Assembly (NCBI GenBank): GCA_004124295.1
Contig: SCKI01000001.1
Span: forward strand, 1 to 64,000
Reading direction: 5' to 3'
From: Fidelibacterota bacterium
GTDB taxonomy: Bacteria > Fidelibacterota > Marinisomatia > SCGC-AAA003-L08 > TS1B11
DNA length: 64,000 nt
The notes under the pieces are model-generated. The model saw only the letters and a list, made by a program, of their open reading frames with translations, searched no databases and was not told where the DNA came from. Within the stretch, counting starts at the first letter, position 1. Each line of letters begins with the position of its first letter. Shown in pieces: positions 15,723-28,469 of the stretch. Position numbers and translations under genes: made by a program.

Positions 15723-18227
15723 TCAGGAGTTCCCGTCACCGTTGCTGGATGGATCGCCCTCGGCGCCGGCCTCATCCTCATCTTCTTCATCCTCTTCCAT
15801 GACCCTGGAGATGGATGAGATGTGTGCGCCCTCATCGAGCCGGATGACTTTGACCCCCTGAGTGGCCCGGCCGGTGGGCCGGATGTCGGCGACCGGCAGG
15901 CGGATCATCACGCCTGTGTCGGTGATGATCATCAGGTCATCCGTGGTCACCACCTCCATCAGGGCCACCATGGCGCCGATGCGCTCGGTGAGGCGTAGCG
16001 TAATGAGTCCCTGGCCGCCGCGGTGCTGGACCCGGTAGTGGAGCACATCGGTCCTTTTGCCGAAGCCTTTTTCGGTCACCACCAGTACCGAGCCACCCTC
16101 CCGGCGAACCACGATCATGCCCAGGGCCGCATCGTCCTTGCCCACCAACCTCACTCCGCGCACGCCCCGGGTCTTGCGGCCCATGGGCCGGGCATCGGAT
16201 TCGTGGAAGCGGATCGCCTTGCCCCGGCGGGTGCCGATGATGATGTCGTTATCGCCATAGGTGACCCTGGCTTCGATGAGCTCGTCATCCTCCTGAATAT
16301 CGATGGCGTAAATGCCCCCCTTGCGAGGCTTGCCGTAGGCCGACAGAGCGGTCCTTTTGACCAGCCCCTTGCGGGTGGCCATGATGATGTATTGGTCCTC
16401 GGGGAAATCCTTTACCGAAACGAAGGCGTTCACCTTTTCGCCCGGTTCGGTGCCGATGAGGTTCACCACTGCCCGCCCCCGCGACAGCCGGCCGGCCTGG
16501 GGAACTTCGTGGACCTTGAGCCAGTAGCACTTCCCCCGGTCGCTGAAAAAGAGCAGGTAATCGTGGGTGGAGGCTACAAACAGATGTTCCACGAAATCGT
16601 CTTCCATCGTGGTGGCCCCCTGCATCCCCCGGCCCCCGCGACGCTGCCGCCGCCACTGGTTGCTGGCGGACCGCTTGATGAAGCCGTTGTGGCTCACGGT
16701 GATCACCATATCTTCTTCGGCAATCATGTCCTCAACGGAGAATTCGCCGCCGGCAGCCACGATCTCGGTGCGCCGGGCGTCACCGTAGCGCTCCTTGATA
16801 TCGGCCAATTCGTCCTTGATGATCGTCATCCGGCGGCTTTTGTCGGCCAGGATGTCTTCCAGATCATCGATAAGGCTCAAGACTTCCTTGTGCTCGGCCA
16901 CAATTTTTTCGACTTCCAGAGAGGTGAGCCGTTGCAGCCGCATCTCCAGAATCGCCTTGGCCTGCTTTTCGGAGAGCTGGAACTTCTCGCGCAAAACCCC
17001 CTGGGCCGCCTCCGGGTTCGCCGATGCTTTGATCAGCGCAATGACCTCGTCGATATTTTCCAGGGCGATTTTCAGCCCTTCAAGGATGTGGGCACGCTCT
17101 TTGGCCTGGGCCAGATCGTATTCGGTGCGGCGGACCACCACCACGTGGCGGAAGTCGAGGAAGTGCGTCAGCATCTGTTTGAGCGTCAGCACCTTGGGCT
17201 CGCCGTTCACCAGCGCCAGCAGGATTATGCCGTAGGTATCCTGGAGCTGGGTGTGCTTGTAGAGATTATTCAGCACCACCTCGGGGATGGCGTCGCGCTT
17301 CACTTCCACCACCAGGCGGATGCCATCCTTGTCCGACTCGTCCCGGATATCGCTGATGCCGTCCAGCTTCTTGGCCCGAACCAGCTCGGCGATGCGCTCG
17401 GTGATCAGCGCCTTGTTGGTCTGATAGGGAATCTCGGTTATGACGATCTGTTCGCGGTTGTTGCGGATCTCTTCCACCGCGGCCTTGGCCCGCATGATCA
17501 CCTTGCCGCGGCCCGTGGCATAGGCCGATTTGATGCCTTCGGTACCGTAGATGTAGGCGCCGGTGGGAAAGTCGGGCCCCGGTATGACCTCCAGCAGCTC
17601 CTCGGTGGTGACTTCGGCGCCTTCCGGCCGGTCAATGATGAGGTTCAGCCCATCAATCAGCTCGCCCAGGTTATGGGGCGGTATCTTGGTGGCCATGCCG
17701 ACAGCGATGCCGTCGGAGCCGTTGGCCAGCAGCACCGGGAAGGTGGCCGGCATGACTGACGGCTCCTTGAGAGTGTCGTCGAAGTTGGACGTAAATTTCA
17801 CCGTCTCCTTATCCAGATCCTTAAGCAGCTCACCGGCAATCCGGCTCATGCGTGATTCGGTATACCGCATGGCGGCGGGGCTGTCGCCATCGATGGAGCC
17901 GAAGTTTCCCTGGCCGTCCACCAGGGGGTATCTCAGGGACCAGGGCTGGGCCATCCGCACCAGCGCGTCATAGACGGCCGTATCGCCATGGGGGTGGTAC
18001 TTGCCCAGCACATCACCCACGACCCGGGCGCATTTCTTATAGGGCCGATTGTACGGCATGCCCAGCTCGGACATGCTGTAAAGGACCCGCCGGTGCACCG
18101 GCTTCAGGCCATCGCGCACATCGGGCAGGGCCCGGCTGACGATGACCGACATGGAATAATTGAGGTAAGATTCGGAAATCTCATCAACGATTTCGCGCGG
18201 TTCGATTTTACTTGGGGTAATATCCAT
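15723..18227 (-). CDS. gyrA: DNA gyrase subunit A
   Basis: 834 residues. DNA-cleaving subunit of gyrase (A2B2), which introduces negative supercoils. Catalytic tyrosine is Y122 in AAMRYTE, with the same numbering as E. coli. The quinolone region reads [10 protein letters not shown] with T83 and D87, so no obvious resistance change. The GyrA box QRRGGRG, needed to wrap DNA, is present in the C-terminal beta-pinwheel, so this is gyrase and not topoisomerase IV. The C-terminus is a strongly acidic tail ([15 protein letters not shown]). It follows gyrB with about 55 bp between them. Confidence 0.97.
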   Translation of the reverse strand: MDITPSKIEPREIVDEISESYLNYSMSVIVSRALPDVRDGLKPVHRRVLYSMSELGMPYNRPYKKCARVVGDVLGKYHPHGDTAVYDALVRMAQPWSLRYPLVDGQGNFGSIDGDSPAAMRYTESRMSRIAGELLKDLDKETVKFTSNFDDTLKEPSVMPATFPVLLANGSDGIAVGMATKIPPHNLGELIDGLNLIIDRPEGAEVTTEELLEVIPGPDFPTGAYIYGTEGIKSAYATGRGKVIMRAKAAVEEIRNNREQIVITEIPYQTNKALITERIAELVRAKKLDGISDIRDESDKDGIRLVVEVKRDAIPEVVLNNLYKHTQLQDTYGIILLALVNGEPKVLTLKQMLTHFLDFRHVVVVRRTEYDLAQAKERAHILEGLKIALENIDEVIALIKASANPEAAQGVLREKFQLSEKQAKAILEMRLQRLTSLEVEKIVAEHKEVLSLIDDLEDILADKSRRMTIIKDELADIKERYGDARRTEIVAAGGEFSVEDMIAEEDMVITVSHNGFIKRSASNQWRRQRRGGRGMQGATTMEDDFVEHLFVASTHDYLLFFSDRGKCYWLKVHEVPQAGRLSRGRAVVNLIGTEPGEKVNAFVSVKDFPEDQYIIMATRKGLVKRTALSAYGKPRKGGIYAIDIQEDDELIEARVTYGDNDIIIGTRRGKAIRFHESDARPMGRKTRGVRGVRLVGKDDAALGMIVVRREGGSVLVVTEKGFGKRTDVLHYRVQHRGGQGLITLRLTERIGAMVALMEVVTTDDLMIITDTGVMIRLPVADIRPTGRATQGVKVIRLDEGAHISSISRVMEEDEEDEDEAGAEGDPSSNGDGNS

Positions 18228-18282
18228 TGTCTTGGGTCAGGCGTCCTTCAGCATGGTAAAGATCGGTCCGCAGGGCCGGTTT

Positions 18283-20597
<2,315 letters not shown>

Positions 20598-21711
20598 TGC
20601 ACAATTTCCGTTCCGGGCTGGCTGGCGGCATCCCGCAGCGGCCCCTCCAGGGCCGTGGTCGTGATCACAACCTGATGATCACCGGACAGTTCTTCGAGCA
20701 CCAGAGCTGCCCGCCCCGGATCGAGGGTGGCGAACAGGTCGTCCATGAGCATGACCGGGGCCTGGCCCAGGCACTGCCGGACATACCGGGATTCGGCCAG
20801 CTTGAACGTGGCCAGGAGCAGCTTCAGTTCACCCATGCTGGCATGGCTCCGCGAGGGCCGCCCATCCAGGGTAACGGTGAGCCGGTCCCGGTGGGGCCCG
20901 CTTGAGGTCCGGCCGAGGCGGGCATCCGCGGCATACTTCGCCAACAGATGGGCGGCATAATCGTCCGCCCGGGCATAGGCCGGCGGCTCGTAAGTCAGCC
21001 CGGCCGGGAGACCCACACCGTGGCCGGCCCAGGCCTCGGAAAACAGTTGGCTGAATACCCGCAGGAAGGCTTCCCGCTTACGCCAGATGCTTTCGGCATG
21101 GGCCACCAGGGGCCCGTTCCAAATCTCCACTGTGGCCCGCTGGGCCCCGGACTGCCGCAAGGCCCCGTTGCGTTGGCGCAGCACGTGCCGATAGGCGACG
21201 AGAGCTTCCAAATAACGCCGGTCGGTGGTGCCCAACACCCGATCAATGAAGGCCCGGCGCTCCTGGTCGGAGCCCTGTAGCAAGGCAATGTCCTCGGGAA
21301 TCATGGTGACGGCCGGCAGCTGGCCCAGAATGTCGCGCAGCTTATCCACCGGCGCACCGTTGATCCACATGCGCCGGCTGCCATCGGGCAGGCCGGCCGC
21401 CTGCAGGGTCAGGGATCTGCTTTCATTTTTCAGATTGGCCATCACCCGGTAACCATCGCTTGATTCCTGGACCAACTGGGCATGCTTGCTGGTGCGGAAG
21501 CTGCGGCCCATGGCCAGCAGATGAATCGCCTCCAATATCGTCGTTTTACCGGTGCCGTTATCGCCCACGATTATCGTCCGCTGGGGAGCAAAATGGATGG
21601 TGGTTTGTTTGATGGCCCGGAAATTGTGCAGATGGATATCAACCAGCTGCACGCTTCAACAGACCGGCCAACGCGGGGGCAGGAGCGGGGCCATTACCAT
21701 TGCTCGCGGCC

Positions 21712-22827
21712 TCATTCGCTCAACCGGATCGGCATCAGCAGCATGGTCAGCTCTTCACCTTCCCGTTGCTGTTCGGAGTAAAAAATGGCCGCAGAAACGG
21801 CGCTACTGAACTCTGCCTTTACCGTATCGCTGTCCAGGTGGGAAATGACATCCCGCAGATAGTTGGCGTTGTAACCAATCATAAGCTCTTCACCATCGAA
21901 GACCCCTTTTACCTGCTCCTGGGCTGCCGATACGGTTTCTGCATCTTCGGTGGAGAGGTTCAGGCCATCCGCCCCGAGTTTTAAGCTGATCTGGTGGGTT
22001 GTGCGGTTGGAAAAAATACTGACTCGGCGGACCGCTGAGAGAAACTCCTCCCGCTCGACCACCAATTTTTTATCATTATCCTGGGGAAAGACCGTCTCGT
22101 AGTCAGGGAAGCGTTCTTCGATAATGCGGGTATAGAGCTCGGTATCACCGCTCTGCACCATAATATGATTTTCGCCAATATTGAATGTTACCATGTCAAC
22201 ATTTTCAAGATAGGCGGTCAGAATATTGAGGAATTTTACCGGAATGATATTGTCGCCCACGTAACCACCCTTGGGAGGTTCGTGGTAAGTGTATCTCACC
22301 AAGCGGTGACTGTCTGTAGCCACGGCAATAAAATTGTCTTCTTGGAAGCGGAACAGCACCCCCATCAGCGACGGCTTCAAGTCATCCCGGCTCACGGCAA
22401 AAGCGGTTTTGTCGATGACCCGGCGCAGCAGTTTTCCTTCAATCTCCACCGCTTGCTGCCGGTCAACAGATGGCAGCGAGGGATACTCGGCTGCAGGCTT
22501 GCCCATAATCGAATAAGTGCCGAAGGCGGTGGTCAACTGGACCTGGTTATTTTTCTGTACCTCGAAGGTGAGTTCGCCCTCGGGCATTTCACTTGTGATT
22601 TCCAGGAACGTGCGCTGGGGTACGGCTACCTCCCCTTCCGCACTCATGACGGCATCCACCGTGATGATCTGCGAAATTTCCAAATCCGTAGCCCGCAGGC
22701 TGAGCCGGCCATCTTTCGCGGATAACAATACCGAACTGAGAATCGGCAGTGTGGAGCGGCTTGGGACAACCTTGCCGAGTTGTTGTAAAGCCCCTTGAAG
22801 GGTTGATTTTTGAATCGTGAATTTCAT
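21712..22827 (-). CDS. dnaN: DNA polymerase III beta subunit (sliding clamp)
   Basis: 371 residues, the usual length for the three-domain clamp. N-terminus MKFTIQKSTLQGALQQLGKV; LPILSSVLL and ATDLEISQI; middle PSLMGVLFRF and ATDSHRLVRY; C-terminus LLMPIRL. It forms a ring on DNA that tethers polymerase III and repair enzymes. First gene of the dnaN-gyrA run. dnaA does not lie upstream but 28 kb away; instead a DnaA-box-bearing gap separates dnaN from a SurA-like gene. No clear ribosome site. Confidence 0.97.
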   Translation of the reverse strand: MKFTIQKSTLQGALQQLGKVVPSRSTLPILSSVLLSAKDGRLSLRATDLEISQIITVDAVMSAEGEVAVPQRTFLEITSEMPEGELTFEVQKNNQVQLTTAFGTYSIMGKPAAEYPSLPSVDRQQAVEIEGKLLRRVIDKTAFAVSRDDLKPSLMGVLFRFQEDNFIAVATDSHRLVRYTYHEPPKGGYVGDNIIPVKFLNILTAYLENVDMVTFNIGENHIMVQSGDTELYTRIIEERFPDYETVFPQDNDKKLVVEREEFLSAVRRVSIFSNRTTHQISLKLGADGLNLSTEDAETVSAAQEQVKGVFDGEELMIGYNANYLRDVISHLDSDTVKAEFSSAVSAAIFYSEQQREGEELTMLLMPIRLSE

Positions 22828-23243
22828 GTAGATTCAGCTGCACGCCCGGCTTGGGAAATGAAACAATCGGGTTGAAATACCGGGCTAATCAGGCGCACTG
22901 ATATTACCTCTATGGGCGGATTGCTTCAAAGGAATTTATACTGATTTGAGCCGCTATTTACCGACGGAAAAGGAGGTGTGGAAAAGTCCTGCTTGATCCC
23001 GACCCCATTTATAAGTTACTAGACTATTTATTATATACCCTGTGGATGAAGTGGATAGTCAGGCAGTATGCCGGAAAAGATCGTCAATGGAACCCCGGTT
23101 TGAGCCTCTTTGCAGCATTGTGGATAACCTGGGGATAAGGTCTGCCGCGGGCCGATTGCGAACGGGTATTCTGAGCCTACTTTCATAATCACAGAATTTC
23201 TAGAATTATCCACCGGCACCGGCCTCTGGCCGGGGAACAATTT
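22828..23243. other. Candidate replication origin (DnaA-box cluster plus AT-rich stretch)
   Basis: 416 bp without a gene. One perfect DnaA box, reverse orientation, TGTGGATAA at 23119-23127; near boxes TGTGGATGA at 23041-23049 and TTATCCACC at 23206-23214, with weaker ones at 23050-23058 and 22977-22985. An AT-rich run TTACTAGACTATTTATTATA lies directly next to the 23041 box, as an unwinding element would. It must also hold the dnaN promoter. DnaA boxes upstream of dnaN are common even without an origin, so this is a candidate only. Confidence 0.55.
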
Positions 23244-24524
23244 TTATAAGATTTTAATAAATAACCCTTTACGGATAATATTCAGCCATTTTTCAAAGTA
23301 TTGGCCCTGCTTGCGCTGCAATGCGAGGGCTTCAATCTGGGGATAATAGAGCTCCAGTGTGGGCGCACCCCCCTGCTTAACATCATGCACCCGTAAAATG
23401 TGGAAGCCCTCTTCAGTTTCGAACGGGGGCGTTATCTCGTCCGGTTTGGCGCCAAAGAGAGCGTTACGAAAAGCTTCAGAGGGGAGTTTCTGCATCTCGA
23501 CCCAACCGATATAAGCCGGTACCTTTGAATCAGCACTATCCTGGAACGCTGCCGCCAAGGAGTCGAACCAGCCGGGATTATCGACCAGGGTAAAATAGGC
23601 CTCTCTAATCCGGTCGAGAGCCAGCTCGCGATCGGCGGCCGAGGACTCGGCCTTGAGCAATATATGGCGGACATTGACTCTTTCGCCCTGGCGGTCAATG
23701 AGTTGGATGATGTGGTAGCCGAAGACGGTTTTAACCACCGCGCTTGTTTCGCCCGGCCGCAGACTGAAGGCAGACCTTTCAAAAGCGGGCACCAGCTGAC
23801 CCCGCCGGACAAACCCGAGCTCGCCGCCCCGGCTCTGCGATACGGGATCCTGGGAGTATTCTGAGGCGAGGTCCGCGAAGCTCTCACCGGCCAGGACCCG
23901 CTCGCGCACAGCATGGGCCAAGGTCTGGGCAGCGCTCTGGGCCAGCAACCCGGCCTGGATGGGAAGGGTTATCTGGCTGATCTCTACCCGCTTATCGATC
24001 TGGGGCAGACTGTCACGGTAACTTTCAAAAAAGGCCAGGACCTCAGGCCGCGTAATGGTCACTTTGCCGATTCTGTCCTTCTGGTACTGCTCTGCGACGA
24101 GTTGGTCGCGGACCATATCCCAGCGCTCGCGGCGGAAATCCCGGACGGTCTGTCCCACCACCGCAAGAAAATTCTCTTCGGTGCCCACCTGGGCCATGAT
24201 ATTGTCCATTTGCTGCTCAAGGGCCTGATCGACCCGATCGGCCGAGACGTCATCCAGGCTGTCGATTTTTGCCCGGGCGATGAGGATGTTTTGGGTAATC
24301 AGCGATTCCAGGGCCCGGGTCTCAAAAGCTTGCCGGGCCGCAGGATTTTGCATGATGTCAACCCGATTTTGCAGCGCCACCATGTTGGCCAACTGGAGGA
24401 CATCGCTTTTCAGGATAATTTTATCACCCACCATGGCCGCAATCCCATCCAGGACCTGGTCATCCTCTTGGGCCGCAGACAACAACGGCAGGCATAATAG
24501 CAGTTTAATCCAAAAAGACTTCAA
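23244..24524 (-). CDS. SurA-like periplasmic peptidyl-prolyl isomerase/chaperone
   Basis: 426 residues. Signal peptide (MKSFWIKLLLCLPLLSAA), a helical N-terminal chaperone domain, and two parvulin (PPIC) domains: one at about 170-270 with FADLASEYSQDPVSQSRGGE and GFVRRGQLVPAFERSAF, a second, shorter one with VRHILLKAESSAADRELAL and ending PPFETEEGFHILRV. It escorts outer-membrane proteins through the periplasm. Overlaps by 20 bases with a second PPIC-like lipoprotein gene upstream, so the two work or at least are made together. Genes for beta-barrel assembly are not in the window. Confidence 0.9.
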   Translation of the reverse strand: MKSFWIKLLLCLPLLSAAQEDDQVLDGIAAMVGDKIILKSDVLQLANMVALQNRVDIMQNPAARQAFETRALESLITQNILIARAKIDSLDDVSADRVDQALEQQMDNIMAQVGTEENFLAVVGQTVRDFRRERWDMVRDQLVAEQYQKDRIGKVTITRPEVLAFFESYRDSLPQIDKRVEISQITLPIQAGLLAQSAAQTLAHAVRERVLAGESFADLASEYSQDPVSQSRGGELGFVRRGQLVPAFERSAFSLRPGETSAVVKTVFGYHIIQLIDRQGERVNVRHILLKAESSAADRELALDRIREAYFTLVDNPGWFDSLAAAFQDSADSKVPAYIGWVEMQKLPSEAFRNALFGAKPDEITPPFETEEGFHILRVHDVKQGGAPTLELYYPQIEALALQRKQGQYFEKWLNIIRKGLFIKIL

Positions 24525-25278
24525 TGCTGGTCACTCCTCTCAGGCTGTCAAGAACGGCCGCCTCCTCCGTTTGCCAGCGCCGGGCAATGAGGCGGTTAAC
24601 GATGTCCTTACGCACCAGATCAACAGGCAGCATCTCTCCGCGACTGAAAATCTGCGTCACAAGGATGAGGTGGTAGCCGATCTGGGAAACCACCGGGCCG
24701 GTCATCTGTCCGGGATCGGCGCCGAAAATGGCCGCATCCAGTTCGGGCAGGATTTGTCCCGAACGAACCAACCGAAGGTCAACATTGTAGCCCAGTAACA
24801 GGCTGTCATCGGGGACTCGCACGGCGGCAAGGGACTCGGCTGCCGCGACGGCAGCGGATTCCCGGGTAAAACCGAGATGCAGAACGACGGCGGCCGGCGT
24901 TTCCAGTAAAAACAGGCCGGTATTATCCGCGTAATAGGCCTCAATGTGCGCGTCGGTTATCGGAATCCGTAGCCGCACCAGTGAATCTAGGAAGCTGCGC
25001 GCCCGCAAACGGAGCACAAAATCCTCCGCCAGGGCCTTCATTTGGTGCCCGGGCGGCGAATCGAACCGGCGGCTGTGATAATTGAGAACCTGCCGATTGA
25101 TCCACTGGTTGGCCAATTCTGATGCGCTCGTGCCAGGGACTGCGGGCAGCTGCGATTCCAGGAGCGATATCCGGCCGACTTTGGCCAGGGCAGCCGAACG
25201 ATCGGTCCCGCCCGGTCCGCATCCCTGCAGCGCCACAAGGGCCAGCGCCAGTATTCCGGACGTGTATTTTGCAGACAT
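24505..25278 (-). CDS. PPIC-type peptidyl-prolyl isomerase-like lipoprotein
   Basis: About 257 residues. The ATG at 25278 gives a signal peptide with lipobox (ALVALQGCGPGG); an ATG seven codons upstream would put polar residues in front. The body resembles a SurA/PrsA chaperone: a helical part (LANQWINRQVLNYHSR) then a degenerate parvulin-like domain with GYNVDLRLVRSGQILPELDAAIFG and GPVVSQIGYHLILVTQIF. Catalytic residues of active parvulins are hard to identify, so it may be a chaperone only. Lies between mfd and the SurA-like gene. Confidence 0.78.
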   Translation of the reverse strand: MSAKYTSGILALALVALQGCGPGGTDRSAALAKVGRISLLESQLPAVPGTSASELANQWINRQVLNYHSRRFDSPPGHQMKALAEDFVLRLRARSFLDSLVRLRIPITDAHIEAYYADNTGLFLLETPAAVVLHLGFTRESAAVAAAESLAAVRVPDDSLLLGYNVDLRLVRSGQILPELDAAIFGADPGQMTGPVVSQIGYHLILVTQIFSRGEMLPVDLVRKDIVNRLIARRWQTEEAAVLDSLRGVTSIEVFLD

Positions 25279-25310
25279 AAAAATATCAGTATCGGTCATT
25301 AAACGCGAAT

Positions 25311-28300
25311 TTACGACACCGCAGCGGGCCGGAGGGCGTTGAGCAGCTTCTTCGCAACCCGCGCGACAGACAGGTTGCCTTGCTCGACCAATAATCGCAA
25401 GTCTCCGCTACGGAGATTCATAAAACGATACGCGAGCCCCATTGGTTCCAGTGATAATTTGATGGTCTCCAACAGCGCCGGAGGGTCTGACGGGCGGGCA
25501 AAATCAATCTGCAGGGCCCCCTTTGCGCCCAGGCCCACACTGCGGGCATGGGCCCCGATGGCCAGAATCCTTAATGCCGCCCCCTTCACGAGATCGACGG
25601 CACGGTCAGGGAGGGGTCCAAAACGGTCTGCAATTTCCGCCTGCAATTTCGCCACGTCAGCGGTTATTGCAGCTGCGGCCAGCCGCCGGTAAAGATTCAG
25701 GCGCAAGTGGGGATCGGAAACGTATTCTTCAGGCAGGCCGGCGCCGGGAAACAGTTTAATGGAGACTTCGTCGGCGTCCAGGGCTGGCGGGAGGCCGCTG
25801 TCAGCGGCCCGGCGGTCGTCCAGCACACCTTTGATAATACGGCTGTAAAGGTCCAGCCCCACGGCGGCAATATGGCCGCTCTGTTCCAGGCCGAAGACAT
25901 TCCCGGCCCCGCGGATTTCGAGGTCCTTGAGGGCGATGGCGTAGCCGGATCCCAGCGCGCTGTAACGCACGATCGTTTTCAGGCGCTTGGCTGCCTCGCG
26001 GGTCAATGCCGGCCGGCGGCGGATGAGCAGATAGGCATACCCCTGGCGGCTCGAGCGTCCCACCCGGCCCCTGATCTGGTAAATCTGGGCCAGTCCAAAT
26101 TTGTGGGCATTGTTGATCAGGACCGTATTGACGTTAGGCAGGTCAATCCCCGATTCGATAATGCTGGTACACAGCAGCAACTGATGGCGGCCCTCCGCGA
26201 ATTCAAGCATGGTTCTTTCCAGCTGGCGGCCCTCCATCTGGCCGTGGGCAACAACGATGGAAATATCGGGCAACAGCCCGCGCAGCTCATCAGCAATACG
26301 GTCAATACCGCGCACCTCGTTATGGACAAAATAGACCTGTCCCCCTCGGGATACTTCCTTGCGCACCGCATCGACAATCAGGCCGTCACTGTAGTAGGCC
26401 ACAGAGGTCATGATCGGAATGCGCTCCAGCGGCGGCGTATCCAGGCGCGAAATATCGCGAATGCCAGCCAGCGAAAAATGAAGTGTGCGCGGGATGGGCG
26501 TGGCCGTGAGGCTCAACACATCGAGGTTGGTCTTCAGGGATTTAATGCGCTCCTTTTGCTGGACCCCGAAGCGGTGCTCCTCATCCACGATCAATAGTGT
26601 CAGGTCGCGATAGACCACATCCTTTGAAAGCAAGCGGTGGGTGCCGATGACCAGATCAATCATGCCCGAGGCCAACCCGTCCAATACGTCCCGCTGCTTG
26701 GCCGCCGGCACAAAGCGGGAGAGGAGGCCGACATTAACGGCAAACGGTTCCAGCCGGGCGCGGAACGAAATCAGGTGCTGGTCTGCGAGGATGGTGGTGG
26801 GGGCCAGCAGGGCGACCTGGCCGCCCCCGCGAATCGCCTTGAAAGCGGCCCGCAGAGCGACCTCGGTCTTCCCAAATCCGACATCGCCGCACAACAACCG
26901 GTCCATGGGGCGGGAACCTTCCATATCGGCTTTAATTTCTGCCGAGGCCTGCACCTGATCGGGGGTCTCTTGATAGGGAAAAGTGGCCTCCAGCTCGGCC
27001 TGGAGCTCGTCATCCGGGGCGTGCCGGATTCCCACGGCAGTCTCCCGGGCCGCGTAACGCAGGGCCAGTTCGTCAACGATGGCTTCAGCCGAGCGGCGGG
27101 TTTGCCGTTTGATTCGTTCCCAGCGGCGGGATTGCAGGGAATCAATTTGGATAGGCTTGTTGTCCCCCGCATTATAGGGGAAGACGAGGCCGATTTTGTC
27201 CGTTGAAACATAAACCTTATCGCCGCCGGCATATTCCAGCACCAGGCACTCCTCCCGGCCGGCACCCACCGCCAGATGAATCAAACCGGCATAGAGCCCC
27301 ACACCATGATGGACATGGACCAACGGATCGCCAGGCTCGAGATGCTCCATGTGGCGGCGCAAGGTGACGGCCGCCGAAGACTGGCTCCGCTCCGCCGCCC
27401 CTTGAGCGGGCGTCTGGCCGAAAAGATCCAGGGGCGTGAGGACGAAACATCCCAGGGGTCCCGACATAAATCCAGCGGGCAGGTCCAGCGGAGCCTCTTG
27501 TAGGGGCACCCCGGGCAGACGCCCCCGGGCCCGCTGATAAGCTCCCGGACGATCGGTGGCGTACCAGGCCGTCGCATCGGGGCGATCACGCACCAGCAGT
27601 CGCCATTGCTCGGCCAGCAGCTCTGCGCCGGGCCGATGGCGTGCCCAGGCCTCTGCGCCCAGGTCAATTTCCCCGCCCGCCCCGGCCCCAGCCCCGGTGC
27701 TATCGCTCAGTTCCCAGACAGCCTCATCCTGCTCCTGTCGCAGCATCTGCCAGCCGGCGGGGTAAAGATCGGTCACCGGCTGCCGGCCGTCAGCCATATC
27801 AGACAGCGGCAATACGCGGGCGGACGGCACGGGCCGGGTGCTGATCTGGCTGTGGAGATCGAAGGCCCGCAGCCCCTGCAGTTCGTCGCCCATGAAATCG
27901 AGGCGCAACGGGAACGGCATGTTGACCGGGAAGAGATCGATGAGACCGCCGCGCAGGGCGAAGGTCCCCGATTCCGTCACGATGGGCGCCGGCTCATACG
28001 CAGCTCCCTCAAGCCAGGTGCGGAGATCTTCGTAACCGATCCCCCCCGGCGCCAGCTCCAGCACGGCCCGGCTCAACGCCCCCATCTCCGGTACGCCCTG
28101 TTCCAGCAGCTGCCGGGAGAGCACGAAGATCGCCGGCGCCGGACCTTCAGAAAGGCGCGCCAAAGCGCTGGCCCGGTGCCGCTCCAGCGGCGCCACGAAT
28201 CCTGGCGGCGCGCCCTCCCGCAGGTCACCTTCGGCAGGACAGAATAGCACCTCGGCTGCTTTCGCGAGCGAGAGCAGGGCGTCTCTCAGCGCCAACCCGG

Positions 28301-28469
28301 CCCCGTCATTGTTGACGACCACAAGCAGGGGCAGCTTGGACCGCTCGCGCAGGGCCGCCACGACCAGCGGCAGGGCCGGCTCCGGCAGGCCGCACAGGCG
28401 CCGCCCCGGCAGCACGCCGAGACCCGCCAGTTCGCGGGCGATATGGCTAAGGAGCGCCGGGCCGGTCAC
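25311..28469 (-). CDS. mfd: Transcription-repair coupling factor
   Basis: 1052 residues, a little shorter than E. coli Mfd. Removes RNA polymerase stalled at lesions and recruits UvrA. Order: UvrB-like N-terminal modules, the RNA-polymerase interaction domain at about 370-440 ([20 protein letters not shown]), then the RecG-like translocase with Walker [15 protein letters not shown] (about 528), the box [16 protein letters not shown] (about 626), [18 protein letters not shown], and the final TRCF domain. GTG start at 28469 overlaps the mnmG stop (GTGA). In many bacteria rsmG or parAB follows mnmG; here mfd does. Confidence 0.96.
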   Translation of the reverse strand: MTGPALLSHIARELAGLGVLPGRRLCGLPEPALPLVVAALRERSKLPLLVVVNNDGAGLALRDALLSLAKAAEVLFCPAEGDLREGAPPGFVAPLERHRASALARLSEGPAPAIFVLSRQLLEQGVPEMGALSRAVLELAPGGIGYEDLRTWLEGAAYEPAPIVTESGTFALRGGLIDLFPVNMPFPLRLDFMGDELQGLRAFDLHSQISTRPVPSARVLPLSDMADGRQPVTDLYPAGWQMLRQEQDEAVWELSDSTGAGAGAGGEIDLGAEAWARHRPGAELLAEQWRLLVRDRPDATAWYATDRPGAYQRARGRLPGVPLQEAPLDLPAGFMSGPLGCFVLTPLDLFGQTPAQGAAERSQSSAAVTLRRHMEHLEPGDPLVHVHHGVGLYAGLIHLAVGAGREECLVLEYAGGDKVYVSTDKIGLVFPYNAGDNKPIQIDSLQSRRWERIKRQTRRSAEAIVDELALRYAARETAVGIRHAPDDELQAELEATFPYQETPDQVQASAEIKADMEGSRPMDRLLCGDVGFGKTEVALRAAFKAIRGGGQVALLAPTTILADQHLISFRARLEPFAVNVGLLSRFVPAAKQRDVLDGLASGMIDLVIGTHRLLSKDVVYRDLTLLIVDEEHRFGVQQKERIKSLKTNLDVLSLTATPIPRTLHFSLAGIRDISRLDTPPLERIPIMTSVAYYSDGLIVDAVRKEVSRGGQVYFVHNEVRGIDRIADELRGLLPDISIVVAHGQMEGRQLERTMLEFAEGRHQLLLCTSIIESGIDLPNVNTVLINNAHKFGLAQIYQIRGRVGRSSRQGYAYLLIRRRPALTREAAKRLKTIVRYSALGSGYAIALKDLEIRGAGNVFGLEQSGHIAAVGLDLYSRIIKGVLDDRRAADSGLPPALDADEVSIKLFPGAGLPEEYVSDPHLRLNLYRRLAAAAITADVAKLQAEIADRFGPLPDRAVDLVKGAALRILAIGAHARSVGLGAKGALQIDFARPSDPPALLETIKLSLEPMGLAYRFMNLRSGDLRLLVEQGNLSVARVAKKLLNALRPAAVS

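Noticed and set aside
16023-17759. Long open frame (578 codons) on the plus strand
   Set aside because: It lies fully antisense to gyrA, with His/Leu-rich low-complexity translation; an effect of GC-rich codon use in gyrA.
22828-23243. Origin claim from DnaA boxes alone
   Set aside because: DnaA boxes upstream of dnaN also serve regulation; kept as a candidate with moderate confidence only.
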